A DNA stretch of 53,476 nt from Clostridia bacterium (GTDB lineage: Bacteria; Bacillota_A; Clostridia; Oscillospirales; CAG-272): contig JAFTLD010000008.1 of the NCBI GenBank assembly GCA_017452945.1, positions 1 through 53,476 of the forward strand. The letters run 5' to 3'. The notes under the pieces were generated by a model. The model had not been told where the DNA came from. It saw only the letters and a list, made by a program, of their open reading frames with translations, and searched no databases. The position numbers and the translations under genes were made by a program. This document shows, piece by piece, positions 31,226 to 40,192 of this stretch; the first letter of the stretch is position 1, and each line of letters begins with the position of its first letter.

Positions 31226-31258
31226 AGTTGTGTAAACAATAAAAAACAAGGAATTCTT

Positions 31259-32233
31259 ATGAAATACTACCTCGCCCCCATGGAGGGCTTGACAGACAGT
31301 GTGTATCGCACGCTGCATCACAAATATTTCGGCGGTGTTGACCGTTATTATACCCCATTTTTCTCCCCGACCGAGGTGCATCCTCTGAGTGCGCGAGAGC
31401 TTCGTGAGCTTGCACCCCAAAACAATCCCGTGCCTGTCGTACCGCAGCTGCTGTGCAAAAATGCCGATGATTTTTTATGGATGGCCGGTGAGATTGCAGC
31501 GCTGGGGTATGAGGAGATCAATCTCAATCTCGGCTGTCCTTCCGGTACTGTGACCGCCAAGAAAAAGGGCGCGGGCATGCTTGCGGACACCGACGCGCTC
31601 GATGCTTTTCTGGATAAGGTGTTTGCTGCTTGTCCTGCGCGTATTTCGATCAAAACCAGGATCGGATATCAGGACACGGATGAATGGCCTGCGCTTTTGG
31701 ACATCTTTGGTCAATATCCCGTCTGTGAGTTGACCGTCCATCCGCGTACGGGTAAGGAAATGTATCGCGGCATGCCGCATCTCGACGCTTACGGATATGC
31801 TTGCCAAAGCACAGACATTCCTTTGTGCTATAATGGAAACGTGACCACGCGTGCCGACGCGGCATATATTGCGCAGCAATTTCCGAGCACGCAGGCGATC
31901 ATGATCGGCAGGGGACTGATGGCCAATCCCGCACTGCTGTCGGATAAGAAGGTTTCACGCACGCTGATCCGTGATTTTCACGAGGAGCTGATGGCGCGGT
32001 ATCGCGTGGTGCTGGGCAGTGAGCAAGCCACGGTTGGACGGATGAAGGAGATTTGGCTGCAGATGCAAGGAGTTTTTGAATCCGATAAAAAATACGTCAA
32101 GCGGCTGCAGCAAAGCAAGACCGAAGCCGAGCTATGCGGTGCGGTCATGGCCATGATCTGTGAGCTGCCGCTCAAAGTTTCCTCGGAATTTGATAAACGC
32201 TCTTGCAATCTCCCTGAAGATATGATAAAATGA
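31259..32233 (+). CDS. dus: tRNA-dihydrouridine synthase
   Basis: This 324-residue FMN-dependent enzyme reduces uridines in the tRNA D-loop. The N-terminal APMEGLTDSVYRTL, the catalytic cysteine in NLGCPSGTVTAKKKGAGML, the KTRIG strand, the substrate/FMN segment VHPRTGKEMYRG, YNGNV and IGRGLMANP are all present. The start at 31259 follows AAGGA; in-frame ATG codons further upstream lie in the previous terminator. A helical C-terminal domain (about 235-324) follows the barrel. The subgroup (DusA/B/C type) is not assigned. Confidence 0.93.
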   Translation: MKYYLAPMEGLTDSVYRTLHHKYFGGVDRYYTPFFSPTEVHPLSARELRELAPQNNPVPVVPQLLCKNADDFLWMAGEIAALGYEEINLNLGCPSGTVTAKKKGAGMLADTDALDAFLDKVFAACPARISIKTRIGYQDTDEWPALLDIFGQYPVCELTVHPRTGKEMYRGMPHLDAYGYACQSTDIPLCYNGNVTTRADAAYIAQQFPSTQAIMIGRGLMANPALLSDKKVSRTLIRDFHEELMARYRVVLGSEQATVGRMKEIWLQMQGVFESDKKYVKRLQQSKTEAELCGAVMAMICELPLKVSSEFDKRSCNLPEDMIK

Positions 32234-32261
32234 AAGCAATAAAGGATGTAAGGAGGTTTTT

Positions 32262-34874
32262 ATGAAAAAACTGTTTTCCGTGATTCTGGCGCTGTTGATG
32301 ATTGCTTGCGCCCTGTTGCCGGTGTTGGCACAGGAAAGTCCGATCGTATCCGATAAGCCTGTCAAGATCAAGGCGTACGATCCTTCGCTGGATGGCCAAA
32401 AATCCCCGCATCAGGTGCAGCCCGGCGAGATCTACGGTGCGCATCTCAGCCTTGGCGCTTCTTTTAACGGTTTGGCATATTGCTTGCCCACCTGGAGCAC
32501 CACCGATTCGGATGCAACACTCGTGCTTTATGCATGGAACGAGACCTTTGATAAGTCGCTCGCTGCTGAGCCGATCGCTGAGCAGCGCTTTGAAAACGTG
32601 CGCGATTGCCAGACCTACACGCTTTCCTTTGCAGAGCAGCCTGCAGGCGAGTATCTTTTCTGCATCAAGGACGTTGAGGGCATGATTGGCACGTGGGTCT
32701 ATCCCGCTACTGTTTCCAAGGGATACATCATGCAGAGCGGTGCAGAGAAGACGGGTGACCTTGAAATCACCGTTTCCTTTACCCAAACTCCCGAAACGCC
32801 CTTTTATCAGGCAGTCTCCGTTGATCAGGCGTACACAGGACATGATACGCCCGATGAATACGTTTTTCCCGAGGATAGCTTGATCTATACGCATGAGGTC
32901 ATGCCCGATACGTGGGTGTTTACCGACGGGCTTGGCCGCACCTCGCTGACCAATGCTGAGGTAGGCGATCTCAAGACGGACAAGACACTGGCTATATTCT
33001 ATTGGACCTGGCACGTGGATCTTTCCTATAACGAGCCCTTCAATAATACTGCATTTACCACCGAGCATCCCGAAGCCATCAGTGATTATTATCACGAGGG
33101 CTGGCCTACCTCGGGTACAGCGTTCTTCTGGAACGAGCCCTTGTTCGGTTACTACCGCACCGATGACGAATGGGTATTGCGCAAGCATGCAGAAATGTTG
33201 ACCAATGCAGGCATCGACGTGATCTTTACCGATAATACAAACGGAAACTTTACGTGGAAATCCAGTTATACGCCGCTTTATGAAACATGGAGTGTTATGC
33301 AACAGAACGGCATGAACACCCCCAAGGTGTCCTTTATGCTGCCGTTTGCTCCCACAGAGGGCTCGCTGGAGCAGCTGGAATCGCTGTATCTGGACGTATA
33401 CCGCTCCGATAAGTATCACAGCCTTTGGTACTATCTGGACGGCAAGCCCATGCTGATGGCGCATTCGAGCAATCTTTCCTCCAAGTCGGGACTGAACAAG
33501 GAGATCAAGGGCTTCTTTACCTTCCGTGCAGGACAGCCGGGCTACACGGTCAAGGAAACCTCTCTGAAGCAATGGGGCTGGCTCTCCACCTATCCGCAGG
33601 CAGGCTACTACGCCTCCACCAAGGATAAAAAGCAAGGAAATTGGGAGCAGATGACGGTTGGCGTGGCCATCAACCATTCTTACGTGACCGACAGCATGGT
33701 GGCCATGAACCATCCCGACGCGATGGGCCGCTCCTACACCTCCCAGGGATATCATACTGAAGAGGGCGCAAAGCTGTGGGGCTATCAGCTGGCAGAGCAG
33801 TTTGCCTATGCGATCGAGCAGAATCCGCGCGTGATCTTTGTCACGGGCTGGAATGAATGGACGGCAGGCAGAAACGAAAACTGGTCCAATACGCCCAACG
33901 GCTTTCCGGATCAGTTCGACGACGAGCACAGCCGTGATATCGAGCCCTCCAAGGGAGATTTGAAGGATCATTATTACTATCAGCTGGTCAACGCGTCCCG
34001 TCAGTTCCAGGGGGCAAGACCGATCCCGACTCCGAGCGCAGCGCAGAGCATTGATCTTACCAAGGGGGCAGAGCAGTGGAGCACGGCAGCGCCTTACTAT
34101 GCGGCTTACATTGGCAATACCGGTGACCGCGACGCACAGGGCTACGGTTCTATGTATTATACCGAGTTTTCGGGCAGAAACGATATCATCGGCGCACGCG
34201 TGGCAAGAGATGACGATTACGTGTATTTCTACGTAGAGTGCAACGAGGATATCACTCCCTATACCGATCCGCTTTGGATGGTGCTGTATCTGGATACCGA
34301 TCAAAGCAATCAGGGTTGGGAAACCTTTGAGTATGTATTGAATAAGACTTCTCCTACTGCCACCGAAGCAGTGCTGGAGCGCTTTACCGGCAACGGTTAC
34401 CAAACCGAGGTCGTGGGCAACGTTTCCTACACTGTGGACGGCAAGTACATGCAGGTTGCGGTTCCCAAGAGCATGCTGAATCTGAGCGGCTACGATTTTA
34501 CCATCAATTTCTCTTGGACGGATAACGTACACGACGCAGCCGATACCGGCACGCAGACCGCTGACGGCGCGTGGGTGTATTCCACCTTCTCGGGCGACAT
34601 TCTGGATTTCTATACCTCGGGCGACGTTGCCCCCGGCATGAGATTCAAGTACAGCTACGTCAGTACCGCACAGAATGCGGGCAAGGTGGCAGAAACAACT
34701 GAGCAGGAGTCTTCGGAGCAGGGTTCTGTAAGCGATTGCCCGCCGATCGAGAGTGAGTCGGAGGCCAAGACCGAGCAAGAGAGTGAAACGGGCTGCAGAT
34801 CTGTTGCTGCAAGCATGATCATGCTTGCCCTGATCCCCGCAGCAGCACTTTTCATTAAGAGAAAGAGAGACTGA
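32262..34874 (+). CDS. large secreted, membrane-anchored glycosidase-like protein with CBM9-like domain
   Basis: This is an 870-residue surface protein with a signal peptide (about 1-23, cut near VLAQE). A beta-sandwich region (about 40-210) is followed by a TIM-barrel-like catalytic region (about 230-590) with HWP-type aromatic and acidic segments: FYWTWHVDLSYNEPF, GIDVIFTDNTNG, and TGWNEWTAGRNENW. A domain at about 610-800 resembles family-9 carbohydrate-binding modules (DDDYVYFYVECNED, LYLDTDQSNQG). A Glu/Ser-rich spacer and a C-terminal hydrophobic anchor ending IKRKRD complete it. It resembles GH71/GH99-like barrels, but I cannot fix the family or substrate. Confidence 0.7.
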   Translation: MKKLFSVILALLMIACALLPVLAQESPIVSDKPVKIKAYDPSLDGQKSPHQVQPGEIYGAHLSLGASFNGLAYCLPTWSTTDSDATLVLYAWNETFDKSLAAEPIAEQRFENVRDCQTYTLSFAEQPAGEYLFCIKDVEGMIGTWVYPATVSKGYIMQSGAEKTGDLEITVSFTQTPETPFYQAVSVDQAYTGHDTPDEYVFPEDSLIYTHEVMPDTWVFTDGLGRTSLTNAEVGDLKTDKTLAIFYWTWHVDLSYNEPFNNTAFTTEHPEAISDYYHEGWPTSGTAFFWNEPLFGYYRTDDEWVLRKHAEMLTNAGIDVIFTDNTNGNFTWKSSYTPLYETWSVMQQNGMNTPKVSFMLPFAPTEGSLEQLESLYLDVYRSDKYHSLWYYLDGKPMLMAHSSNLSSKSGLNKEIKGFFTFRAGQPGYTVKETSLKQWGWLSTYPQAGYYASTKDKKQGNWEQMTVGVAINHSYVTDSMVAMNHPDAMGRSYTSQGYHTEEGAKLWGYQLAEQFAYAIEQNPRVIFVTGWNEWTAGRNENWSNTPNGFPDQFDDEHSRDIEPSKGDLKDHYYYQLVNASRQFQGARPIPTPSAAQSIDLTKGAEQWSTAAPYYAAYIGNTGDRDAQGYGSMYYTEFSGRNDIIGARVARDDDYVYFYVECNEDITPYTDPLWMVLYLDTDQSNQGWETFEYVLNKTSPTATEAVLERFTGNGYQTEVVGNVSYTVDGKYMQVAVPKSMLNLSGYDFTINFSWTDNVHDAADTGTQTADGAWVYSTFSGDILDFYTSGDVAPGMRFKYSYVSTAQNAGKVAETTEQESSEQGSVSDCPPIESESEAKTEQESETGCRSVAASMIMLALIPAAALFIKRKRD

Positions 34875-34878
34875 CTTT

Positions 34879-35538
34879 ATGTTAAAAGCACTCATATTTG
34901 ATCTGGACGGCACGCTGGCACATACGCTGCCGGCGATTGCCGAGGGTATGAACTTGGCGCTTGCCGAGTTGGGATATCCGCAGATCGACGAGCAGCAGGT
35001 ATACGAATTCATCAATATGGGGGCGCGGGACTACGCCAAGTACGCACTGCCGGTGGAGTACCGCGAGGACGATGCGCGCGTCGATGCGCTGTACGCGGCC
35101 TATAACCGCCATTATGCCGACGTGTACATGCATACCGATACGACCTACGACGGCATCCGGGAGATGATTGCACATCTGGGGAAGAAGTACCCCATGGCGG
35201 TCAATTCCAATAAGCAGGATGAGTTTGTCAAATCGTTGGTCGCGCAGCTGTTTGAGCCTGATACGTTCTTGGCGGCAGAGGGCTTTCGCACCGATCGCGC
35301 TGCCAAGCCCGATCCCGCAGTACCGCTGCAGTTAGCTGCGCTGATGGGCGCACAGCCGCACGAATGCGCTTACATCGGGGACAGCGACGTGGACGTCAAG
35401 ACCGCTCTGAATGCAGGAATGCACGCCATCGACGTATGCTGGGGCTACCGCCCCGAGGCGGTGCTGTACGACATGGGCGCAGAGATTGTGGCGCATAGCC
35501 CCGAGGAGCTTTTGCACGAAATAGAGAATTACGCATAA
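34879..35538 (+). CDS. HAD-superfamily phosphatase, phosphoglycolate phosphatase-like
   Basis: This is a 219-residue HAD subfamily IA phosphatase. Motif I is FDLDGTLAHT, with the nucleophilic D9 and D11. A helical cap (about 16-85) follows, then motif II (VNSNK), motif III lysine (KPDP) and motif IV IGDSDVDVKTA. It begins 4 bases after the preceding gene and is co-transcribed. Phosphoglycolate phosphatase is the nearest named relative, but this family also covers other small phosphosugars. Confidence 0.85.
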   Translation: MLKALIFDLDGTLAHTLPAIAEGMNLALAELGYPQIDEQQVYEFINMGARDYAKYALPVEYREDDARVDALYAAYNRHYADVYMHTDTTYDGIREMIAHLGKKYPMAVNSNKQDEFVKSLVAQLFEPDTFLAAEGFRTDRAAKPDPAVPLQLAALMGAQPHECAYIGDSDVDVKTALNAGMHAIDVCWGYRPEAVLYDMGAEIVAHSPEELLHEIENYA

Positions 35539-35644
35539 AAAGAAAAAAGAGTAATCATCAGGCTGCGAAAATAGCAGGAATATTGCAGGAATTTGTTCGA
35601 TTTTGAGCAGATTCCTGCTGCTTTTGTTTATATACAGCGGTGAA

Positions 35645-35876
35645 TGAGCGGTGAAATGGGAACCCCCACCGTCGCTTTGCGACACCTCCCGCAGTGGGGA
35701 GGCTTTGCATGGGGCAACCGCACCATGAAATCGAGCAAGACGGACAGCTAAAAACACTTTATTTCAACGGACATCGAAACAAAAACAGACGCGCAAATGA
35801 GCCTCCCCGCTGCGGGAGGGGGACCGCGGAGTGCGCTTGCGCACGGGCGGTGGTGGGGGGCCCATTCCACTGCTCT
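35645..35876. repeat. large imperfect inverted repeat (MITE-like)
   Basis: The left arm (about 35645-35704, with ATGGGAACCCCCACCGTCGC and CCTCCCGCAGTGGGGAGG) is mirrored by the right arm (about 35799-35876, with CCTCCCCGCTGCGGGAGGGG and GGCGGTGGTGGGGGGCCCAT). About 94 bases lie between the arms. It has small inner hairpins (TCGCTTTGCGA; GTGCGCTTGCGCAC). No coding capacity is evident. The rest of 35539-36063 is AT-rich with no gene seen. Confidence 0.75.
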
Positions 35877-36063
35877 TTCACCAAGAGCAGAATTTGAAAA
35901 AGCCACCACGCATGTGATGGCTCATTTCGAAAAGTTCCGCTATTTTATCATCCCGATGGGTGGCTCTTTTTCCTTTTGCATGAGAATTGTTTTCAAATCC
36001 GTTTGCTTTTTTCGTTGTTTTCACCAAAAGTGAAAAATTGAAGATATATTATTGAAAAAAGTG

Positions 36064-36092
36064 TAGACTTTTGTCGTGAAATATGGTATGAT
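36064..36092 (+). promoter_or_regulatory. promoter of the RDD gene
   Basis: TAGACT (36064-36069) and TATGAT (36087-36092) are 17 bp apart. A small stem TCTGTG/CACAGA follows in the leader. Confidence 0.55.
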
Positions 36093-36164
36093 ATTGTAGT
36101 ATGGGTCTGTGCGGCCATCTGCGCCCACAGAACAAAACAGAATTCAGAAAGGATGGTACGCCGT

Positions 36165-36953
36165 ATGATTTACGATCTGCAAAAAGCAAGCCTTTGGAAA
36201 AGAATATCGGCGTTTCTTTTTGACATTATTATATTTGTGATCCTTGCCGTGGGGATTGCGGCCTTGATGTCTGCCGTGATGGGCTATGATCGGCATATGG
36301 ACTTTATCGAAGAAAGAAAGAACGCGCACGTTGCTGCATGTGAAGATGAATATGAGGAATTGCACGGAACGCGCTGTGAGCTGGATCTGAGCATTGCTTA
36401 CGAGGAAATGTCCGAGGAGCAAAAGGAGATCTACGACATGGTGGACAAAGCCCTTTCCGAGGATAACGATTTGTCCATCACCTATATGCTGTTGCTCAAC
36501 TTTACGCTGATCATGATCTTAGTCGCGGTGCTGGTGTCTTACGGGATTTTGGAATTTGCCATTCCAATGATATTCAAAAACGGACAGACGCTTGGCAAAA
36601 AAATGTTCGGCCTTGGCGTGATGCGCACAAATTCGGTCAAAGTTACGCCCGTGGCCCTCTTTATCCGCGTGCTGTTCGGAAAATGCACCATCGAAACGTT
36701 GCTGCCGCTGTTCCTTTTGGTCATGATGTTCTTTGGTATCATCGGCATCGTAGGCCCCATCGTGATGCTTGGTCTTGTGATTCTGGAGATCGTGTGCATA
36801 TGCGCAACGCGCACCAATTCCGCCATTCACGATCTGATCTCGGATACCGTGGTGGTCGATCTGTCCACGCAGATGATCTTTGAGAGCGAACAGGCACTTA
36901 TTGATTATAAAAAGAGAATTCATGAGCAAGAGGTGGCAAACGCCCCCTATTAA
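36165..36953 (+). CDS. RDD-family membrane protein
   Basis: This 262-residue protein has the RDD pattern: a first helix beginning WKRISAFLFDIIIFVILAVG, with Arg and Asp in place; a second helix region (about 105-135), a GQTLGKKMFGLGVM loop, and two further helices around 160-215. An insert of about 70 charged residues (about 40-110) separates helices 1 and 2, with many Glu. RDD proteins have unclear roles, some as ion exchangers. The start at 36165 is preferred over 36153 because AAAGGA then has a workable distance. The gene stands alone before the ABC operon. Confidence 0.85.
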   Translation: MIYDLQKASLWKRISAFLFDIIIFVILAVGIAALMSAVMGYDRHMDFIEERKNAHVAACEDEYEELHGTRCELDLSIAYEEMSEEQKEIYDMVDKALSEDNDLSITYMLLLNFTLIMILVAVLVSYGILEFAIPMIFKNGQTLGKKMFGLGVMRTNSVKVTPVALFIRVLFGKCTIETLLPLFLLVMMFFGIIGIVGPIVMLGLVILEIVCICATRTNSAIHDLISDTVVVDLSTQMIFESEQALIDYKKRIHEQEVANAPY

Positions 36954-36965
36954 TCCCCGGTTACA

Positions 36966-36985
36966 ATTATTTGTTAGCAAATAAT
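36966..36985. promoter_or_regulatory. candidate operator before the ABC sugar importer operon
   Basis: The 20-bp sequence ATTATTTGTTAGCAAATAAT is palindromic at all but one symmetric pair of positions. It lies 33 bases before the ATPase start, next to a weak -10-like TATATA at 36989-36994. A LacI-type or other dimeric regulator would fit, but none is coded nearby. Confidence 0.5.
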
Positions 36986-37017
36986 AAGTATATAAACACA
37001 AATGGAGGTTAGATGAA

Positions 37018-38112
37018 ATGAAAGTTGAATTACGAAATCTAACGAAGATCTTCCCCAGCCGAAACAAAAAGGCAGGGGGTGAGGTGGTCGCCGTAAACGA
37101 CTTTACCTTTACCATTCCCGATGGTAAGCTCGTAGGCCTTCTCGGCCCTTCCGGTTGTGGAAAGAGTACCACTCTTTACATGATCAGCGGTCTGCAGAAG
37201 CCCTCCGCGGGACAGATCTTCTTTGGTGAAGAGGATGTAACTACACTTTCCCCCGAGAACCGCGGCGTTGGTCTGGTGTTCCAGAACTATGCGCTGTACC
37301 CCCACATGACGGTCAAGCAGAACATCCTGTTCCCCCTGCAGAACCTGAAGGGCAAGGACAAGATGACCAAGGAAGAGATGATCGAGCGTGCTTATCAGGC
37401 TGCAAAGCTTGTACAGATCGAGGATCTGATGGACCGTAAGCCCAGCGAAATGTCGGGCGGTCAGCAGCAGAGAGTTGCGATCGCAAGAGCGCTGGTTAAA
37501 ATGCCTCGCGTGCTGCTTTTGGACGAGCCGCTCTCCAACCTGGATGCAAGACTGCGTCTGCAGACCAGAGAAGAGATCCGCCGTATCCAAAAGGAAACCG
37601 GTATCACCACCGTATTCGTAACACACGACCAGGAAGAGGCTATGTCCATTTCCGATATGATCGTGGTCATGAAGCTGGGTGTCGTGCAGCAGATCGGTGC
37701 ACCGCAGGAGGTCTATGACGATCCCGCAAACCTGTTCGTTGCCAAGTTCCTTGGCACGCCTCCCATCAACGTATTCAAGGGAAAGGTCGCAGGCGGCAAG
37801 CTGTATCTGGGTGATAATGCCGTGCTGAACGTCAGCAGTGTAGAGGATCGCGACGTATTCGTGGGCATCCGTCCCGAGGGCTTCAACCTGGATCCCAACG
37901 GCCCTTTTGTGTGCGATCTCAAGAACGTTGAGGTCATGGGCCGTGATATGAGCGTGGTTTGTGAGCATCCCGCATCTGCAAATCCGCTGGTTCGTGCAAT
38001 CATCAACTCCGACAACAAGGTAGACCTTTCTTGTGCAAAGGTATCTTATTCGCTCAAGCCTCATAAGGTGTTCCTGTTTGACGCAGAGACCGAGAACAGA
38101 ATTCGTTTCTGA
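37018..38112 (+). CDS. ABC sugar importer ATPase (MalK/UgpC/MsmX type)
   Basis: This is a 364-residue ATP-binding subunit. Walker A is GPSGCGKST (about 43-51), the signature MSGGQQQRVAIARAL, Walker B VLLLDEPLSNLDA and the H-loop VTHDQEEA. The C-terminal TOBE/regulatory region (about 240-364) is of the MalK type, which couples to sugar permeases. GGAGG precedes the ATG at 37018. It is the first gene of a four-gene importer operon, an order less common than ATPase-last. It may also energise other sugar importers, as MsmX does. Confidence 0.93.
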   Translation: MKVELRNLTKIFPSRNKKAGGEVVAVNDFTFTIPDGKLVGLLGPSGCGKSTTLYMISGLQKPSAGQIFFGEEDVTTLSPENRGVGLVFQNYALYPHMTVKQNILFPLQNLKGKDKMTKEEMIERAYQAAKLVQIEDLMDRKPSEMSGGQQQRVAIARALVKMPRVLLLDEPLSNLDARLRLQTREEIRRIQKETGITTVFVTHDQEEAMSISDMIVVMKLGVVQQIGAPQEVYDDPANLFVAKFLGTPPINVFKGKVAGGKLYLGDNAVLNVSSVEDRDVFVGIRPEGFNLDPNGPFVCDLKNVEVMGRDMSVVCEHPASANPLVRAIINSDNKVDLSCAKVSYSLKPHKVFLFDAETENRIRF

Positions 38113-38122
38113 GGAGGATATC

Positions 38123-39202
38123 ATGGTTGACAGTAAACAACAATGGAAAGCGTGGCTCTATCTGCTTCCCGCGATCATTCTGTTGCTGATCTTCACCGTG
38201 TGGCCTATCATCAATACCCTGCGTATGGCATTTACGGTCCGTTGGGATCCGGAGCTGCCCGTAGAGTATGAGATCGTAGAAGAAGTCGTTACGATCTGGG
38301 ATGAAAACGGTGACCAGGTAGAGGTCGTCAACAAGAAAGAAGTACCGGTCAAGTGGGGCGGTTATACCACCTATAAGATTTCGGAGAGTATCAGCGGTGA
38401 ATACGATTATGAATTCGGTCTTGCAAACTTCAAGGCTGTTATCAATTATGACGGATTCTGGCTGATCATGCAAAACACGGTGCTGCTTTGCGTGCTGACC
38501 GTGCCGCTCTCCACCTTCTTGGCGCTGTTGATCGCCGTATGTCTGAACGCGATCAAGCCCCTGCGCCGCCTGCTGCAGACCATTTTCTTCTTGCCGTACG
38601 TGACCAACTCGATCGCGATCGGTATGGTATTTGCAGCAATGTTCAATATCGTCGGTGTCAACACCTCCGATATCGCAGCCAGCACCTCGGTCGGTATCAT
38701 CAATACCGTTATCGGCTGGTTTGGCATGGATCCCATCAACTGGATCAACCAGGGCTCAACGTACTGGGCCAATATGCTGGTTATGATCATCTACATCGTC
38801 TGGAATGCGCTGCCTTTCAAGATCCTGATCCTGCTTGGCGGCCTGCAGAGCGTCAACAAGCAGTATTACGATGCAGCTAAGGTTGACTCGACGCCCAAGT
38901 GGAGAGTCTTTACCCGCATCACCGTGCCGCTGCTTTCTCCCATGATCGCATACGTGGTGATCACGGGCTTTATCGGCGGATTCAAGGAATATACCAGCAT
39001 CGTCGGTATCTTCGGTGAAACCATGCAGCCTCCCGGAGCAGCGGTGGGTACACCCAGACTTCAGACCATGGTCGGCTTTATTTACGATAACCTCGGTAAC
39101 GCGGAGGGTATTGCATCCGCAGCCGCATTGCTCTTGTTCTTACTGATCTTCGCGGTGACGCTTGTCAACCTTGCGGTCAGCAAGAAGAAGACTCATTACT
39201 AA
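38123..39202 (+). CDS. ABC sugar importer permease (MalF/UgpA type)
   Basis: This 359-residue permease has six or so helices and the family EAA-type loop near the C-terminus (YYDAAKVDSTPKWRVFTRIT). The start at 38123 follows GAGGAGG; an upstream in-frame ATG would overlap the ATPase gene. An extracytoplasmic insert of about 65 residues between helix 1 and helix 2 (about 35-100: RWDPELPVEYEIVEEVV and so on) is charged and longer than in typical MalF-type relatives of this size. It is 10 bases after the ATPase gene and pairs with the next gene. Confidence 0.9.
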   Translation: MVDSKQQWKAWLYLLPAIILLLIFTVWPIINTLRMAFTVRWDPELPVEYEIVEEVVTIWDENGDQVEVVNKKEVPVKWGGYTTYKISESISGEYDYEFGLANFKAVINYDGFWLIMQNTVLLCVLTVPLSTFLALLIAVCLNAIKPLRRLLQTIFFLPYVTNSIAIGMVFAAMFNIVGVNTSDIAASTSVGIINTVIGWFGMDPINWINQGSTYWANMLVMIIYIVWNALPFKILILLGGLQSVNKQYYDAAKVDSTPKWRVFTRITVPLLSPMIAYVVITGFIGGFKEYTSIVGIFGETMQPPGAAVGTPRLQTMVGFIYDNLGNAEGIASAAALLLFLLIFAVTLVNLAVSKKKTHY

Positions 39203-39219
39203 AAAGGGGAGGTACCAAT

Positions 39220-40128
39220 ATGGCAAAGCAAATGAAAGTATTGTCCGAAAAGGACCTCCAACAGGTAACGGTACAGCAGAAGATCGTCAAGGTCCTCTCG
39301 CAGATCGCGCTGTATACCTTCCTTATCATCATGGCGATCATCGTCATCTTCCCGTTTTATTGGATGATCATCTCCTCGCTCAAGTCGCTGGCAGAGTATA
39401 AGCTTTCGGTGCCGACCTTGTTCCCCAAGGAGATCATCTGGAGCAACTATCTGCAGGCATTTACCAAGGCAGAGCTGCTCAAGCTGTTCAAGAATACGGT
39501 CATCGTCGGTATCGTATCCACCATCCTGTCGCTGATCATTACCATCATCACGGCGTTTGCATTTGCACGTCTTGAGTTCAAGGGCAAGAACGCGCTGTTC
39601 GCAGCACTGCTTGGCACCATGATGATCCCCGGTGAGCTTTTCACCATTACCAACTATATCACGGTTGACAGATTCGACTGGGTAAACAATGATCACTGGT
39701 TCGCAGGATATTCTGTACTGATCGTTCCGTTCCTTGTCAGTATTTTCTATATCTACCTGCTCAAGCAGAACTTCATGCAGATCCCCAACGAGCTCTACTT
39801 GGCAGCAAAGGTAGACGGTACGAGCGACTTCAAGTACCTGTGCAAGGTCATGATCCCGCTCTCCATGCCCACGCTGATCTCGATCACCATTCTGAAAATG
39901 ATGGGTGCTTGGAACTCCTACGTATGGCCCAGACTGGTTGCCCACAAGGATTTCTGGCTGATCACCAACGGTCTGCGCTCTGCATTTACGGATGCAGGCT
40001 CGGGCGAGGCGGATATCCCCGTGCAGATGGCAGCGGTCACCGTTGTATCCATTCCCTTGTTCTTGGTCTTCATCTTCCTTCGTAAGTATATTATGAAGGG
40101 CGTTTCCAAGAGCGGTATCAAGGGTTAA
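39220..40128 (+). CDS. ABC sugar importer permease (MalG/UgpE type)
   Basis: This 302-residue permease has six helices and the EAA loop ELYLAAKVDGTSDFKYLCKVMIPLSMP. GGGGAGG precedes the ATG 17 bases after the partner permease. The N-terminus (about 1-20) is cytoplasmic and polar. The two permeases and ATPase should form one CUT1-type importer with the binding protein downstream. The substrate is an oligosaccharide or similar; it cannot be named. Confidence 0.92.
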   Translation: MAKQMKVLSEKDLQQVTVQQKIVKVLSQIALYTFLIIMAIIVIFPFYWMIISSLKSLAEYKLSVPTLFPKEIIWSNYLQAFTKAELLKLFKNTVIVGIVSTILSLIITIITAFAFARLEFKGKNALFAALLGTMMIPGELFTITNYITVDRFDWVNNDHWFAGYSVLIVPFLVSIFYIYLLKQNFMQIPNELYLAAKVDGTSDFKYLCKVMIPLSMPTLISITILKMMGAWNSYVWPRLVAHKDFWLITNGLRSAFTDAGSGEADIPVQMAAVTVVSIPLFLVFIFLRKYIMKGVSKSGIKG

Positions 40129-40192
40129 TTCAAGATTTATTGACAAAAAAGTCTATAAATAAAAAAAGATATAAAACGAAAGGAAACAAACC

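Noticed and set aside
32172..35015. A 947-codon open frame on the minus strand opposite the glycosidase-like gene
   Set aside because: The plus strand has a signal peptide, catalytic-type motifs, a CBM-like domain and a membrane anchor. The antisense frame has none of these.
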